Positions 35,382-44,275 of a stretch of DNA of 64,000 nucleotides are shown in pieces. Numbering within the stretch: position 1 is the first letter of the stretch; every line of letters starts with the position of its first letter. Source of the stretch: Gracilibacillus lacisalsi DSM 19029 (GTDB taxonomy: Bacteria > Bacillota > Bacilli > Bacillales > Amphibacillaceae). Location: contig NZ_KB898670.1 of NCBI RefSeq assembly GCF_000377765.1, forward strand, positions 89,988 to 153,987, given 5' to 3'. A model generated the notes under the pieces. The model saw only the letters and a list, made by a program, of their open reading frames with translations. It was not told the DNA's origin and did no database searches. The translations under genes and the position numbers were made by a program.

Positions 35382-37285
<1,904 letters not shown>

Positions 37286-37302
37286 TTAAAAAATAAACCA
37301 AT

Positions 37303-37355
37303 AAAAAACCCAAAGATCGATACTCACCATATGAGATGAGCAATGATCTTTGGGT
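37303..37355 (-). terminator. Riboswitch expression-platform terminator
   Basis: On the minus strand ACCCAAAGATC and GATCTTTGGGT form an 11-bp stem followed by six T. ATTGCTCA in its loop is complementary to TGAGCAAT next to the 3' strand of aptamer stem P1, giving the antiterminator when guanine is absent. Confidence 0.9.
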
Positions 37356-37402
37356 ATTGTTCGTTATTGGTAAAAATATGAATTACCATAACGTCCATTG
37401 CT

Positions 37403-37473
37403 CACTCATAGTCAGATCATTTACGGTAATCTGGTAGAAACTTGTAGGCCGTATCCCTACGATTATATGAGTG
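37403..37473 (-). ncRNA. Guanine-type purine riboswitch aptamer (xpt-pbuX leader)
   Basis: The sequence follows the B. subtilis xpt aptamer almost base for base: 5' CACTCATATAATCG, the P2 loop GATACGGCC, the junction AAGTTTCTACC, the P3 stem-loop CCGTAAATG, and the 3' GACTATGAGTG. The base before TATG (C74 in xpt) is C, so the ligand is guanine or hypoxanthine, not adenine. Ligand binding should lead to early termination. Confidence 0.96.
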
Positions 37474-37498
37474 AATATTATTAAATTATTATTTCTAC

Positions 37499-37526
37499 AT
37501 TGTAACATGTTATCATTTGTTTTCAA
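37499..37526 (-). promoter_or_regulatory. xpt-pbuX promoter
   Basis: On the minus strand: -35 TTGAAA (37526-37521), 16-bp spacer, -10 TACAAT (37504-37499). Transcription starts ~20 bp before the riboswitch. Confidence 0.75.
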
Positions 37527-37595
37527 GATGTTTTTCAATTTTTATTCTACAAATCACGAATTATTTTCAATCAATTTATAAAAACATTCGTTATT

Positions 37596-38145
37596 TCACT
37601 TATGATAACGTAACAACACATTACCTGACTGGAACACTTTGCTATTTAGGAACTGTAATGTTATGGTATGGTTTAATCCGCTCCATAACCGCTTACCATC
37701 TGCTAATGCAGCAGGATTAACGATCAAATGGTACTCATCAACAAGTCCATACTCGCTTAAAGCTGACACCAAATCTGAGCTACCCAACACTAACATATTC
37801 TTTCCATTTTGTTGCTTAAGATGCCTCAGCTGTTTTTCTAATTCATCGCCATTCATCAAGGTGGTATTTTGCCAGGTTACCTGATCTAATGTATTAGAAA
37901 AAACGATTTTATCATACTGATTCATTCGTTCAGCTGTCTCTGGAAACATAAGCAACGGGAGTTTGCCAAAAAGCTTCCATATGCTGAAAGGTTACTCTAC
38001 CAAATAATAATGTATCCACTGTGCTGAAGAGCTCATCATTATATTGATCATATTCATCATCCACTACGTGCCAATCTAACGCGTGATCAGGTCCTTCGAC
38101 CAAACCATTGACTGTTACCATCATCTGACTTATAACGTTCCTCAT
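37596..38145 (-). pseudogene. DHFR-fold (RibD C-terminal-like) protein gene, frameshifted
   Basis: The start of the product (MRNVISQMMVTVNGLVEGPDHALDWHVVDDEYDQY...LFGRVTFQHMEAFW) and its end (ERMNQYDKIVFSNTLDQVTWQNT...LLRYHK) are both normal for the YwjB/YyaP-type family but lie in different frames. They join around 37940-37960, just after EAFWQTP. Total length 550 bp is not a multiple of 3. It is a tandem paralogue of the next gene, 1 bp from its stop. Either a natural frameshift or a sequencing error. Confidence 0.75.
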
Positions 38146-38146
38146 T

Positions 38147-38704
38147 CTATTCTTCGCCTTTTCGGTATCGTAGTAACACGATTCCAGATGCAAAGGATCG
38201 AGCTTCCGCTAATTGTAATGTTAATTGCTTGTGAAACATCGGTTTACCACCGCCAAGAGTGACAGGATGGACATATAGCCAATATTCATCGATTACATCT
38301 AATCCCATCAAGGTCTGTGCTATTATTGCCCCTCCAAGAGACAAATCTTTACCCGGCATATCCTTTTCTTTCTCGATTTCCTCTTGTATGTTATTTTTTA
38401 CTATTCTACTGTTCCATTCCACTTCAGCTAATGTTCTGGAGAAAACGACCTTTTTCCTATCCACCCACATATGTGCCCATTCTTTATCTTGGGAACTGCT
38501 TTCAGGATCATTCAACACATAAGGCCAATGACCAGCCATATTTTCATATGTTTTTCTACCATATAGGTGTGTATCAACCATTTTTTCCTGGTCGATAATA
38601 TATTGAAACACTTCCTCGTCTGGCTTGCTCCAATCAATACTTCCGTTCTGGTCTTCGATATAACCGTCAACTGACACCATTTGGGAATAGATAACTTGCC
38701 TCAT
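38147..38704 (-). CDS. DHFR-fold (RibD C-terminal-like) family protein
   Basis: 185 residues. MRQVIYSQMVSVDGYIED...GSIDWSKPDEE, the LYGRKTYENMAGHWP segment (NADPH-side loop), KVVFSRTLAEVEWNS, and GGAIIAQTLMGLDVIDEYWLYVHPVTLGGGKPMF are all typical of this dihydrofolate-reductase-like family (B. subtilis YwjB/YyaP). Probably an NADPH reductase of unknown substrate. It is intact and lies directly upstream of its frameshifted paralogue. Confidence 0.88.
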   Translation of the reverse strand: MRQVIYSQMVSVDGYIEDQNGSIDWSKPDEEVFQYIIDQEKMVDTHLYGRKTYENMAGHWPYVLNDPESSSQDKEWAHMWVDRKKVVFSRTLAEVEWNSRIVKNNIQEEIEKEKDMPGKDLSLGGAIIAQTLMGLDVIDEYWLYVHPVTLGGGKPMFHKQLTLQLAEARSFASGIVLLRYRKGEE

Positions 38705-38815
38705 TAAAAGTCTCCTTCTCTTTTTTTCTTCTATTTTAGCAATCTACAAAATCAATATTTCTTAAGAATTGCTGGAATATGTCATAGAAACTTTGGCACA
38801 CAAAAACACCAAAGA

Positions 38816-39157
38816 TTACTGATAACCTTTGGCGGTTGGGTTATTCCCTTCTATCTCTGATATTTCTTTCCAAATAAGAGCCATTGAAGAACGATAAGTT
38901 TCGTTCATTTTATACGTATAAACTAGCCTCGGTTCTTCCTTGATTTCTTTCTTTATAAGCTCCATTTCATACAAATCCTTCAATTTTGTAGAAAGTATTC
39001 TAGGTGATGGCTTGCCTAGCAGTTCTAATATAGATTGAAAGCGATCATATTGATGTAAAAAAGGTAGTAAATAAATAAAGGTGAATTTCCCCAATTTTTT
39101 CCGTAAATCATTTACTAATAGCTTTATTTTAATATAATGAACGATATAAAGTGAGAT
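38816..39157 (-). CDS. HxlR-family winged-helix regulator, probable AUC start
   Basis: The conserved part (KLGKFTFIYLLPFLHQYDRFQSILELLGKPSPRILSTKLKDLYEMELIKKEIKEEPRLVYTYKMNETYRSSMALIWKEISEI, split here only for reading) matches the HxlR fold: ISPR-x-L-x-x-x-LKDL is the recognition helix and the wing is E-P-x-L-V-x-Y. TTG 39094 would give 92 residues, too short. The frame continues upstream to an ATC at 39157 with GGAGG 5 nt before it, giving 113 residues, normal for the family. No ATG, GTG or TTG lies between. It is divergent from the AraC-GyrI gene. Confidence 0.62.
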   Translation of the reverse strand: MSLYIVHYIKIKLLVNDLRKKLGKFTFIYLLPFLHQYDRFQSILELLGKPSPRILSTKLKDLYEMELIKKEIKEEPRLVYTYKMNETYRSSMALIWKEISEIEGNNPTAKGYQ

Positions 39158-39304
39158 GATAACCTCCCACTCCTCACCAAGAAAAGCATAATTAGAGTAT
39201 TTATGCTAGTCGAACCACAACATCGAACCGGTCCTATAAAAGCACAAAATGACAGGTTTTTGTCAGCAGAAACCTTTAATATAATAACCAAGGAGTTGAG
39301 CGAT

Positions 39305-40168
39305 ATGGCAATGGTCGAATCATTACAAAAGGCAATAGACTATATGGAGGAACATTTACTGGATAACATTACGATTCAGGATATTGCAAACCAAGCACAC
39401 CTTTCTCCCTATCATTTTCAAAGAATATTTCTTATTCTTACCGAGGTTACCGTTGGAGAATATCTGCGCAGACGGCGGTTAACTTTATCGGCACAGGAAT
39501 TAATGAGTACAGATTTCAAAATAATCGACCTTGCCCTTAAATATGGCTACGACACTCCTGAAGCTTTCTCAAAAGCCTTTCGCAAGCAGCATGGTATCTC
39601 ACCAAGAGAAGCACGAAAGGGACTGACGGGGCTTCAATCCTATAATCGCCTGCAAATTCAGGTACAATTGAAAGGAGTAGAATCGATGAAGTATCGAATT
39701 GTGGAAAGAGAAGAATTTAAAGTTGTTGGTGTAAAAAAAGATGTTCCTTGTTCTAACGAGAGCTTACCCCAAGCGAATATCATCCCTCAGTTTTGGGCTG
39801 AGTCTTCGCAAAATGGTACTATCCAAAAGCTGGCTTCGTTGATAAATGGAGAAATAAAAGGATTATTAGGGGTCACTACTGATTATGACAACTCTAACCA
39901 ACAAATAGAATATTGGATTGGTGTAGAGACAAGCAGTCAAACACCTTCCCCTTATTCCGAAACAGTAATTCCTGCAGCAAAATGGGTGGTATTTGAAGTA
40001 AATGGACCGGTACAAACTGAGATGCCAAAAGCGTGGAAACAAATTTATGGAGAATGGTTCCCATCAAACGGCTATGAGCCACAGGACATCCCACCCTTAG
40101 AAGTTTATTTAGATGATGACCCTAGCCAACCAGACTCCTCGAATGAAATATGGGTGGCAATTAAATAA
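39305..40168 (+). CDS. AraC-family regulator with GyrI-like ligand domain
   Basis: 287 residues from ATG 39305 (Shine-Dalgarno AAGGAG at 39290-39295); the longer upstream frame has no ribosome site. N-terminal AraC HTH pair (ESLQKAIDYMEEHLLDNITIQDIANQAHLSPYHFQRIF...LALKYGYDTPEAFSKAFRKQHGISPREAR), then a GyrI/BmrR-type domain from residue ~120 (MKYRIVEREEFKVVGVKKDV...WVVFEVNGPVQTEMPKAWKQIYGEWFPSNGYEPQDIPPLEVYL). Such proteins sense hydrophobic or cationic small molecules. Close to B. subtilis YdeE. Confidence 0.88.
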   Translation: MAMVESLQKAIDYMEEHLLDNITIQDIANQAHLSPYHFQRIFLILTEVTVGEYLRRRRLTLSAQELMSTDFKIIDLALKYGYDTPEAFSKAFRKQHGISPREARKGLTGLQSYNRLQIQVQLKGVESMKYRIVEREEFKVVGVKKDVPCSNESLPQANIIPQFWAESSQNGTIQKLASLINGEIKGLLGVTTDYDNSNQQIEYWIGVETSSQTPSPYSETVIPAAKWVVFEVNGPVQTEMPKAWKQIYGEWFPSNGYEPQDIPPLEVYLDDDPSQPDSSNEIWVAIK

Positions 40169-40175
40169 TAGTACA

Positions 40176-40222
40176 AAAACAAGGCTGAGTTTTACTTCAA
40201 GGTAAAAAATCCAGCCTTGTAA
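40176..40222 (+). terminator. Terminator-like hairpin after the AraC-GyrI gene
   Basis: ACAAGGCTG and CAGCCTTGT with a 24-nt loop; the following sequence is only moderately T-rich. Confidence 0.5.
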
Positions 40223-40325
40223 CTTTTGATAACCTTTTAGTGTAGTGAAAAACTGTCGGTCATAACCGAAAACTTCATGAATGCTGCATAGCTCAAGTAT
40301 GAACAGATTGGCTAAAGAACGGAAC

Positions 40326-40372
40326 GCCTACCATTAATAAAGGCTATAATGGTAGGCTTTAGAATTCTTTGT
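40326..40372. terminator. Hairpin before the ArsP-like operon end
   Basis: GCCTACCATTA (40326-40336) and TAATGGTAGGC (40347-40357), 11 bp, followed by TTTAGAATTCTTT. The minus-strand operon ends just beside it. Confidence 0.7.
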
Positions 40373-40373
40373 A

Positions 40374-40529
40374 CTAACAACAATTTTGATTTTCTGACTT
40401 CGCATCGTCATTATTCTGTTCTTTCTGCTCTTCATCTTGATTAGGTTGAACTTCTTCAATCTCTACACTGCAGCAAGAATCACCTTTAGATGTAGAAAAA
40501 ATATTTTTAAATCCTATTTTTATAGCCAT
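40374..40529 (-). CDS. 51-residue Cys-rich acidic protein
   Basis: Absent from ordinary ORF lists because of its length. Ideal Shine-Dalgarno (GGAGGTGAT) 4-5 nt from the ATG. N-terminal amphipathic MAIKIGFKNIFSTS, a CC pair near residues 19-20 (SCCSVEIEE), a run of E, D, Q and N, and a terminal NCC. Two vicinal Cys pairs suggest soft-metal or arsenical binding. It is the last gene of the permease operon, 13 bp after the permease stop. I know no firm family. Confidence 0.72.
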   Translation of the reverse strand: MAIKIGFKNIFSTSKGDSCCSVEIEEVQPNQDEEQKEQNNDDAKSENQNCC

Positions 40530-40542
40530 GTTATCACCTCCT

Positions 40543-41427
40543 TCAAAGAATGAATTGAATCATAAATCCAGTTAAAACAGCGACAAACAAGATAGAAAGT
40601 ATAAATGCGATCACCAGCTTACGTTTGAATAATTTACTCAGTAAAACGACCTCTGGCAAGCTTGCACCTGCTCCACCGATAAGTAGTGCAATAACAGCCC
40701 CTACTCCCATTCCTTTCGTAATTAATGCATCTCCTATCGGCAACATAACTTCAGCACGAATATACATAGGAATTCCAATAACAGAGGCAATTGGTATTGT
40801 CCATGGTTTATCACTGCCAGCTATCTGGATAATCAACGATTCTGGCACAAAATTATAAATAAATGCACCAATAAATACCCCTAACACAAGAAAAGGTAGT
40901 ACAGGAACAAAAAAGGACCAAACATCCTGTAGTGCCAGCTTCCACTTAGGAATAGCTGGTTGATTCTCTGTCGATTTTTTTCTCCTAACCTGAACATCTT
41001 TAACATAAATATGAAACCCTGATTTCTCCCAAACAAAGCCAATGATCATCGCAAAAACCCAAACAATGACGAAATAAAAGACGGTTATTTTCCATCCTAA
41101 AAAGGTAACTAATAAAATAATCATGACTGGGTTTAATAAGGGAGATGCTACCAAAAACGACATCGATGGTCCAAATGGCGCCTTAGAAGATAACAACCCC
41201 GCTAATATCGGAATCGTCGAACAAGAACAAAAAGGGGTTAAAGCACCTAAACCCGTACCGTACAGATAGCCACTCCATTTATTTGGCCGATGAAGAATTT
41301 GCTTAATTTGTTCTTCTGTTACTTTTTGTTGAATCAAGCTAACAATAAAACTGATAACGATAAATAGTAATGTCAATTCAATAAATAAAATGGCGAATTG
41401 TTGAAGAAATGATACTACATTAGACAT
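40543..41427 (-). CDS. Permease of the UPF0718/ArsP family
   Basis: 294 residues from ATG 41427 (Shine-Dalgarno AGGAGGAG). Eight or so membrane helices. The first half carries GLGALTPFCSCSTIPILAGLLSSKAPFG, the Cys-rich motif of the ArsP/YraQ family (trivalent organoarsenical exporters, and related copper/zinc permeases), and a duplicated P-x-Y-I-R-A-E and GAGASLPEVVLL in the second half. It should export a thiophilic substrate. It is flanked by a Cys-pair MarR regulator and a Cys-rich small protein, supporting a metalloid resistance role. Confidence 0.83.
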   Translation of the reverse strand: MSNVVSFLQQFAILFIELTLLFIVISFIVSLIQQKVTEEQIKQILHRPNKWSGYLYGTGLGALTPFCSCSTIPILAGLLSSKAPFGPSMSFLVASPLLNPVMIILLVTFLGWKITVFYFVIVWVFAMIIGFVWEKSGFHIYVKDVQVRRKKSTENQPAIPKWKLALQDVWSFFVPVLPFLVLGVFIGAFIYNFVPESLIIQIAGSDKPWTIPIASVIGIPMYIRAEVMLPIGDALITKGMGVGAVIALLIGGAGASLPEVVLLSKLFKRKLVIAFILSILFVAVLTGFMIQFIL

Positions 41428-41447
41428 GTGCTCTCCTCCTATTATCA

Positions 41448-41480
41448 GCAAAATACAACTATTGTATTTTGCAACTATTA
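41448..41480 (-). promoter_or_regulatory. MarR operator upstream of the ArsP-like operon
   Basis: Perfect inverted repeat with 11-bp arms, GCAAAATACAA (41448-41458) and TTGTATTTTGC (41462-41472), 3-bp centre. TTGTATTTTGCAACTATTA (41462-41480) occurs identically at 42007-42025. Confidence 0.82.
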
Positions 41481-41502
41481 TCTATTTTATATCCTCCATC
41501 CT

Positions 41503-41973
41503 TTAAAATGGAGGATAACAACATATATCACTCTTTCGCATAATTTCCGTTAAATCTTTTATTTCTGTTCTCATGCTTGTCATCTTGTCTTCGGGTAAAT
41601 CTTTAAACATATCCATAATGCTTGTCGTCATCATTTCCGTAATCTCTTCCTCCAGCTTCTTCCCTTTTTCCGATAATTCCAATGTGACATAACGTCTGTC
41701 TTCAGGGTGTGGCAAGCGGACTACATATTCTTTTTCCACCAATCCATGAACATGACGGCTGGTTGTGCTATTGTCCAAACAAAGTCTTTGAGCAAGTTGA
41801 TTTAATGTCATATGATACCCTTGCTTTATTTCATATAGAATATGACTTTGAATGGTTGTCACTCCGCAACATTGGGAGCTTTCTTTTTGTAATAATCCGA
41901 ACTGTCGTGAAAGAACCACAAACAAATGGCGCATTTCCTGCATATTTTGTGTTTTGTTACTATTTTTATCCAT
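41503..41973 (-). CDS. MarR-family regulator with Cys pairs
   Basis: About 156 residues. The winged helix is NQLAQRLCLDNSTTSRHVHGLVEKEYVVRLPHPEDRRYVTLELSEKGKKLEEEI. A CC pair lies just before (ESSQCCGVTTIQSHILYEI) and another at the C-terminus (SDICCYPPF), suiting a thiol sensor of As(III), Hg(II) or oxidants. Its operator also occurs at the permease promoter, so it should repress both its own gene and the permease operon. Confidence 0.85.
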   Translation of the reverse strand: MDKNSNKTQNMQEMRHLFVVLSRQFGLLQKESSQCCGVTTIQSHILYEIKQGYHMTLNQLAQRLCLDNSTTSRHVHGLVEKEYVVRLPHPEDRRYVTLELSEKGKKLEEEITEMMTTSIMDMFKDLPEDKMTSMRTEIKDLTEIMRKSDICCYPPF

Positions 41974-41990
41974 TTTCATCACCTAATTGT

Positions 41991-42025
41991 AGTATATGAT
42001 AATTAGTTGTATTTTGCAACTATTA
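41991..42025 (-). promoter_or_regulatory. marR promoter with operator
   Basis: On the minus strand -35 TTGCAA (42019-42014), 17-bp spacer, -10 TATACT (41996-41991). The operator copy TTGTATTTTGCAACTATTA (42007-42025) covers the -35. Confidence 0.75.
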
Positions 42026-42077
42026 AATTTCACCTTATTAAGTTTTCTTAAAATTGAAAATATTTCCGTAAATTGTA

Positions 42078-42106
42078 TTGACGTTATAATTTTTTGAATA
42101 TATAAT
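42078..42106 (+). promoter_or_regulatory. Promoter of the bmrCD-like attenuated operon
   Basis: -35 TTGACG (42078-42083), 17-bp spacer, perfect -10 TATAAT (42101-42106). It drives the leader peptide gene at 42151. Confidence 0.85.
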
Positions 42107-42150
42107 AATTGAGCATTGAAAAAATTTACAGTAAAAGGAGGTCCGGCAAA

Positions 42151-42249
42151 ATGAATCGCATACATCGTCATATGAACCTTGTTATCTTACAACAATTGAA
42201 TATTGATATTGCCGTGACTTCCTCTAACCGAAAAACAACTAGCATGTAA
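42151..42249 (+). CDS. 32-residue leader peptide of the exporter operon
   Basis: Very strong Shine-Dalgarno (AAAGGAGGT) 7 nt from the ATG. The product begins MNRIHRHMNLVILQQLNID and ends NRKTTSM. It has no similarity to an enzyme. Its codons at 42184-42192 (ATCTTACAA) are complementary to 42321-42329 (TTGTAAGAT) beyond the first terminator, so ribosome position should decide between RNA folds. Counterpart in arrangement of B. subtilis bmrB upstream of bmrCD, but of different sequence. Confidence 0.75.
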   Translation: MNRIHRHMNLVILQQLNIDIAVTSSNRKTTSM

Positions 42250-42283
42250 CCGTTTATTATCATAATTCCATAATAGCGGGAGA

Positions 42284-42332
42284 ATCACGGATTCGTTCGT
42301 GATCTTTTTTGTTGCCATTATTGTAAGATGGC
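42284..42332 (+). terminator. First attenuator of the exporter leader
   Basis: ATCACG (42284-42289) and CGTGAT (42298-42303) followed by C and six T. Then GCCAT (42314-42318) and ATGGC (42328-42332) form a small hairpin that contains the sequence complementary to the leader ORF. Confidence 0.7.
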
Positions 42333-42361
42333 CTCATTACTTGCTATAAGTGTAACTTTTT

Positions 42362-42395
42362 AGCGTATACGTCATGAACGTATACGCTTTTTTTA
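42362..42395 (+). terminator. Second, strong attenuator terminator
   Basis: AGCGTATACGT (42362-42372) and ACGTATACGCT (42378-42388), perfect 11-bp stem, loop CATGA, eight T. Located between leader peptide and exporter genes, so it must be overcome for bmrC expression. Confidence 0.9.
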
Positions 42396-42428
42396 TTCAA
42401 TGCAAATAGAAAATAAGGAGGAAAAAAG

Positions 42429-42488
42429 ATGATACAAACGTTGGCTCACCTATTTACAAGCGAAAGAAAAAGGAAAGACGGCGGATAG
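42429..42488 (+). CDS. 19-residue second upstream ORF
   Basis: ATG at 42429 with a very good Shine-Dalgarno (AAGGAGGAA). Product starts MIQTLAHLFTS and ends in the basic run ERKRKDGG. The gap to bmrC is 45 bp. Possibly a second translational sensor or a coupling ORF. Confidence 0.55.
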   Translation: MIQTLAHLFTSERKRKDGG

Positions 42489-42533
42489 TAACACCAGATA
42501 AATGAAACGTTTCCGCTGAAAGGAGATAGATAA

Positions 42534-44273
42534 ATGTTTTCTGTGTTTAACAAATTATCATGGTTCTTTAAAGAACATCGGATACGGTATTCAGTTGCGA
42601 TTACTGCACTGATCATCGTCAGTTTTATTGATTTAATCCCTCCCAAACTAGTAGGGATGACAATTGATGCGATTCAATACAATCAACTAACCGCAGCAAG
42701 ATTAACTGAAATAATCATGATTTTTACCGGTTTGATTATTATTAGTTATGCAATTATGTTTCTTTGGGATTACAACCTATTTGGTGGATCCTTATTGTTA
42801 GAAAGAAAAATGCGCTCCCATTTAATGAGCCATTTTCTTAAGATGAGTCCTAGATTTTATAGTAAAAATCGAACGGGTGACTTAATGGCTCGCTCTACCA
42901 ATGATTTAAAAGCTATTATGATGACAGCAGGTTTCGGTATTCTTACGTTGGTCGACTCTACTGTATTCATGTTATTCATTATTCTCATGATGGGGTTTAC
43001 TATCAGTTGGCCATTAACCCTTGCAGCCTTGATCCCTATGCCGATTATGGCATTTATTGTGCATAAGTATGGAAAGGTTATTCATACTCGTTTTACGGAA
43101 GCACAATCTGCTTTTAGTGAACTGAACAACTATACGCTAGAATCTGCCAGAGGTGTTCGAGTGATTCGTGCTTTTGTTCAAGAAAAACAAGATTTCGACC
43201 GATTTTCCAATATGACAGAAAAAGTGTTTCAAAAAAATAAAGCAGTTGCCAAAATGGAAGCATTTTTTGAACCTAGTATCAATATATTAGTCGGAATTTC
43301 TTATACGATTGGCTTAGGTTATGGAGCATTAATGGTTTTTGAAAATAGAATTTCACTAGGAGACCTAGTTTCTTTTAACGTATATTTAGGAATGCTAATT
43401 TGGCCAATGTTCGCGATTGGAGAATTAATTAATGTCATGCAACGTGGTAATGCCTCGATTGACCGAGTTGATAAAGTACTCAGCCAACAACCAGATGTGC
43501 AGAACCCAGCAAAACCTGCGTATGTTGCAGTGCCTGAGGTGATTGATTTTAACCATGTTTCCTTCTCTTATCCTGAAGCGGTCGGGAAACAATTAGATAG
43601 TATCGATCTCACCATTCACCGCGGAGAAACTATCGGTATTGTCGGTAAAACTGGTTCAGGGAAAACGACGCTTTTTAAACAATTGTTAAGAGAATACGTA
43701 CCACCCAATGGAAAGCTTACCATTAACGATGTTCCCATCGAATGTTTTACACTCGATACTACCCGAAGTTGGATCGGATATGTACCACAGGAGCACGTTC
43801 TTTTCTCAAAAACAGTAAAAGAAAATCTATTATTCGGTTGCGGGGAAAAATCGGTCGAGGATATTCATCACATTTTAGAATCGGCTTCTTTAAAAGAGGA
43901 TATTGAAGCTCTTCCTAAAGGGTTAGAAACACTAGTTGGTGAAAGTGGCGTAACCTTATCAGGTGGTCAAAAGCAACGCGTTTCCTTAGCCAGAGCATTG
44001 CTTATGGACCCTGAAATTTTAATTTTAGATGATTCACTATCCGCTGTAGATGGCAAAACTGAAGCAAATATCATCAGCCATCTCAGAAAAGAACGCCAAG
44101 GGAAAACAACCTTAATTGCTGCCCACAGACTTTCTGCTGTTAAACATGCAGACCAAATTATCGTCCTTGAGGATGGAAAGATCACTGAGCGTGGTACACA
44201 TGAACAATTAATGAAGCAAAATGGCTGGTATAGAGAACAGTTTAACATTCAGCAAATGAAAAGTGAGGTGTAG
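42534..44273 (+). CDS. bmrC: Heterodimeric multidrug ABC exporter, BmrC/YheI-like half
   Basis: 579 residues, near the 585 of B. subtilis BmrC. Six membrane helices, then a nucleotide-binding domain with Walker A GKTGSGKTT, signature LSGGQKQR and Walker B LILDDSLSAVD. After Walker B there is Asp in place of the catalytic Glu, the mark of the degenerate site in this heterodimer class. It pairs with the next gene, 2 bp away, to export drugs; BmrCD of B. subtilis is induced by ribosome-targeting antibiotics through a leader peptide. Confidence 0.92.
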   Translation: MFSVFNKLSWFFKEHRIRYSVAITALIIVSFIDLIPPKLVGMTIDAIQYNQLTAARLTEIIMIFTGLIIISYAIMFLWDYNLFGGSLLLERKMRSHLMSHFLKMSPRFYSKNRTGDLMARSTNDLKAIMMTAGFGILTLVDSTVFMLFIILMMGFTISWPLTLAALIPMPIMAFIVHKYGKVIHTRFTEAQSAFSELNNYTLESARGVRVIRAFVQEKQDFDRFSNMTEKVFQKNKAVAKMEAFFEPSINILVGISYTIGLGYGALMVFENRISLGDLVSFNVYLGMLIWPMFAIGELINVMQRGNASIDRVDKVLSQQPDVQNPAKPAYVAVPEVIDFNHVSFSYPEAVGKQLDSIDLTIHRGETIGIVGKTGSGKTTLFKQLLREYVPPNGKLTINDVPIECFTLDTTRSWIGYVPQEHVLFSKTVKENLLFGCGEKSVEDIHHILESASLKEDIEALPKGLETLVGESGVTLSGGQKQRVSLARALLMDPEILILDDSLSAVDGKTEANIISHLRKERQGKTTLIAAHRLSAVKHADQIIVLEDGKITERGTHEQLMKQNGWYREQFNIQQMKSEV

Positions 44274-44275
44274 AC

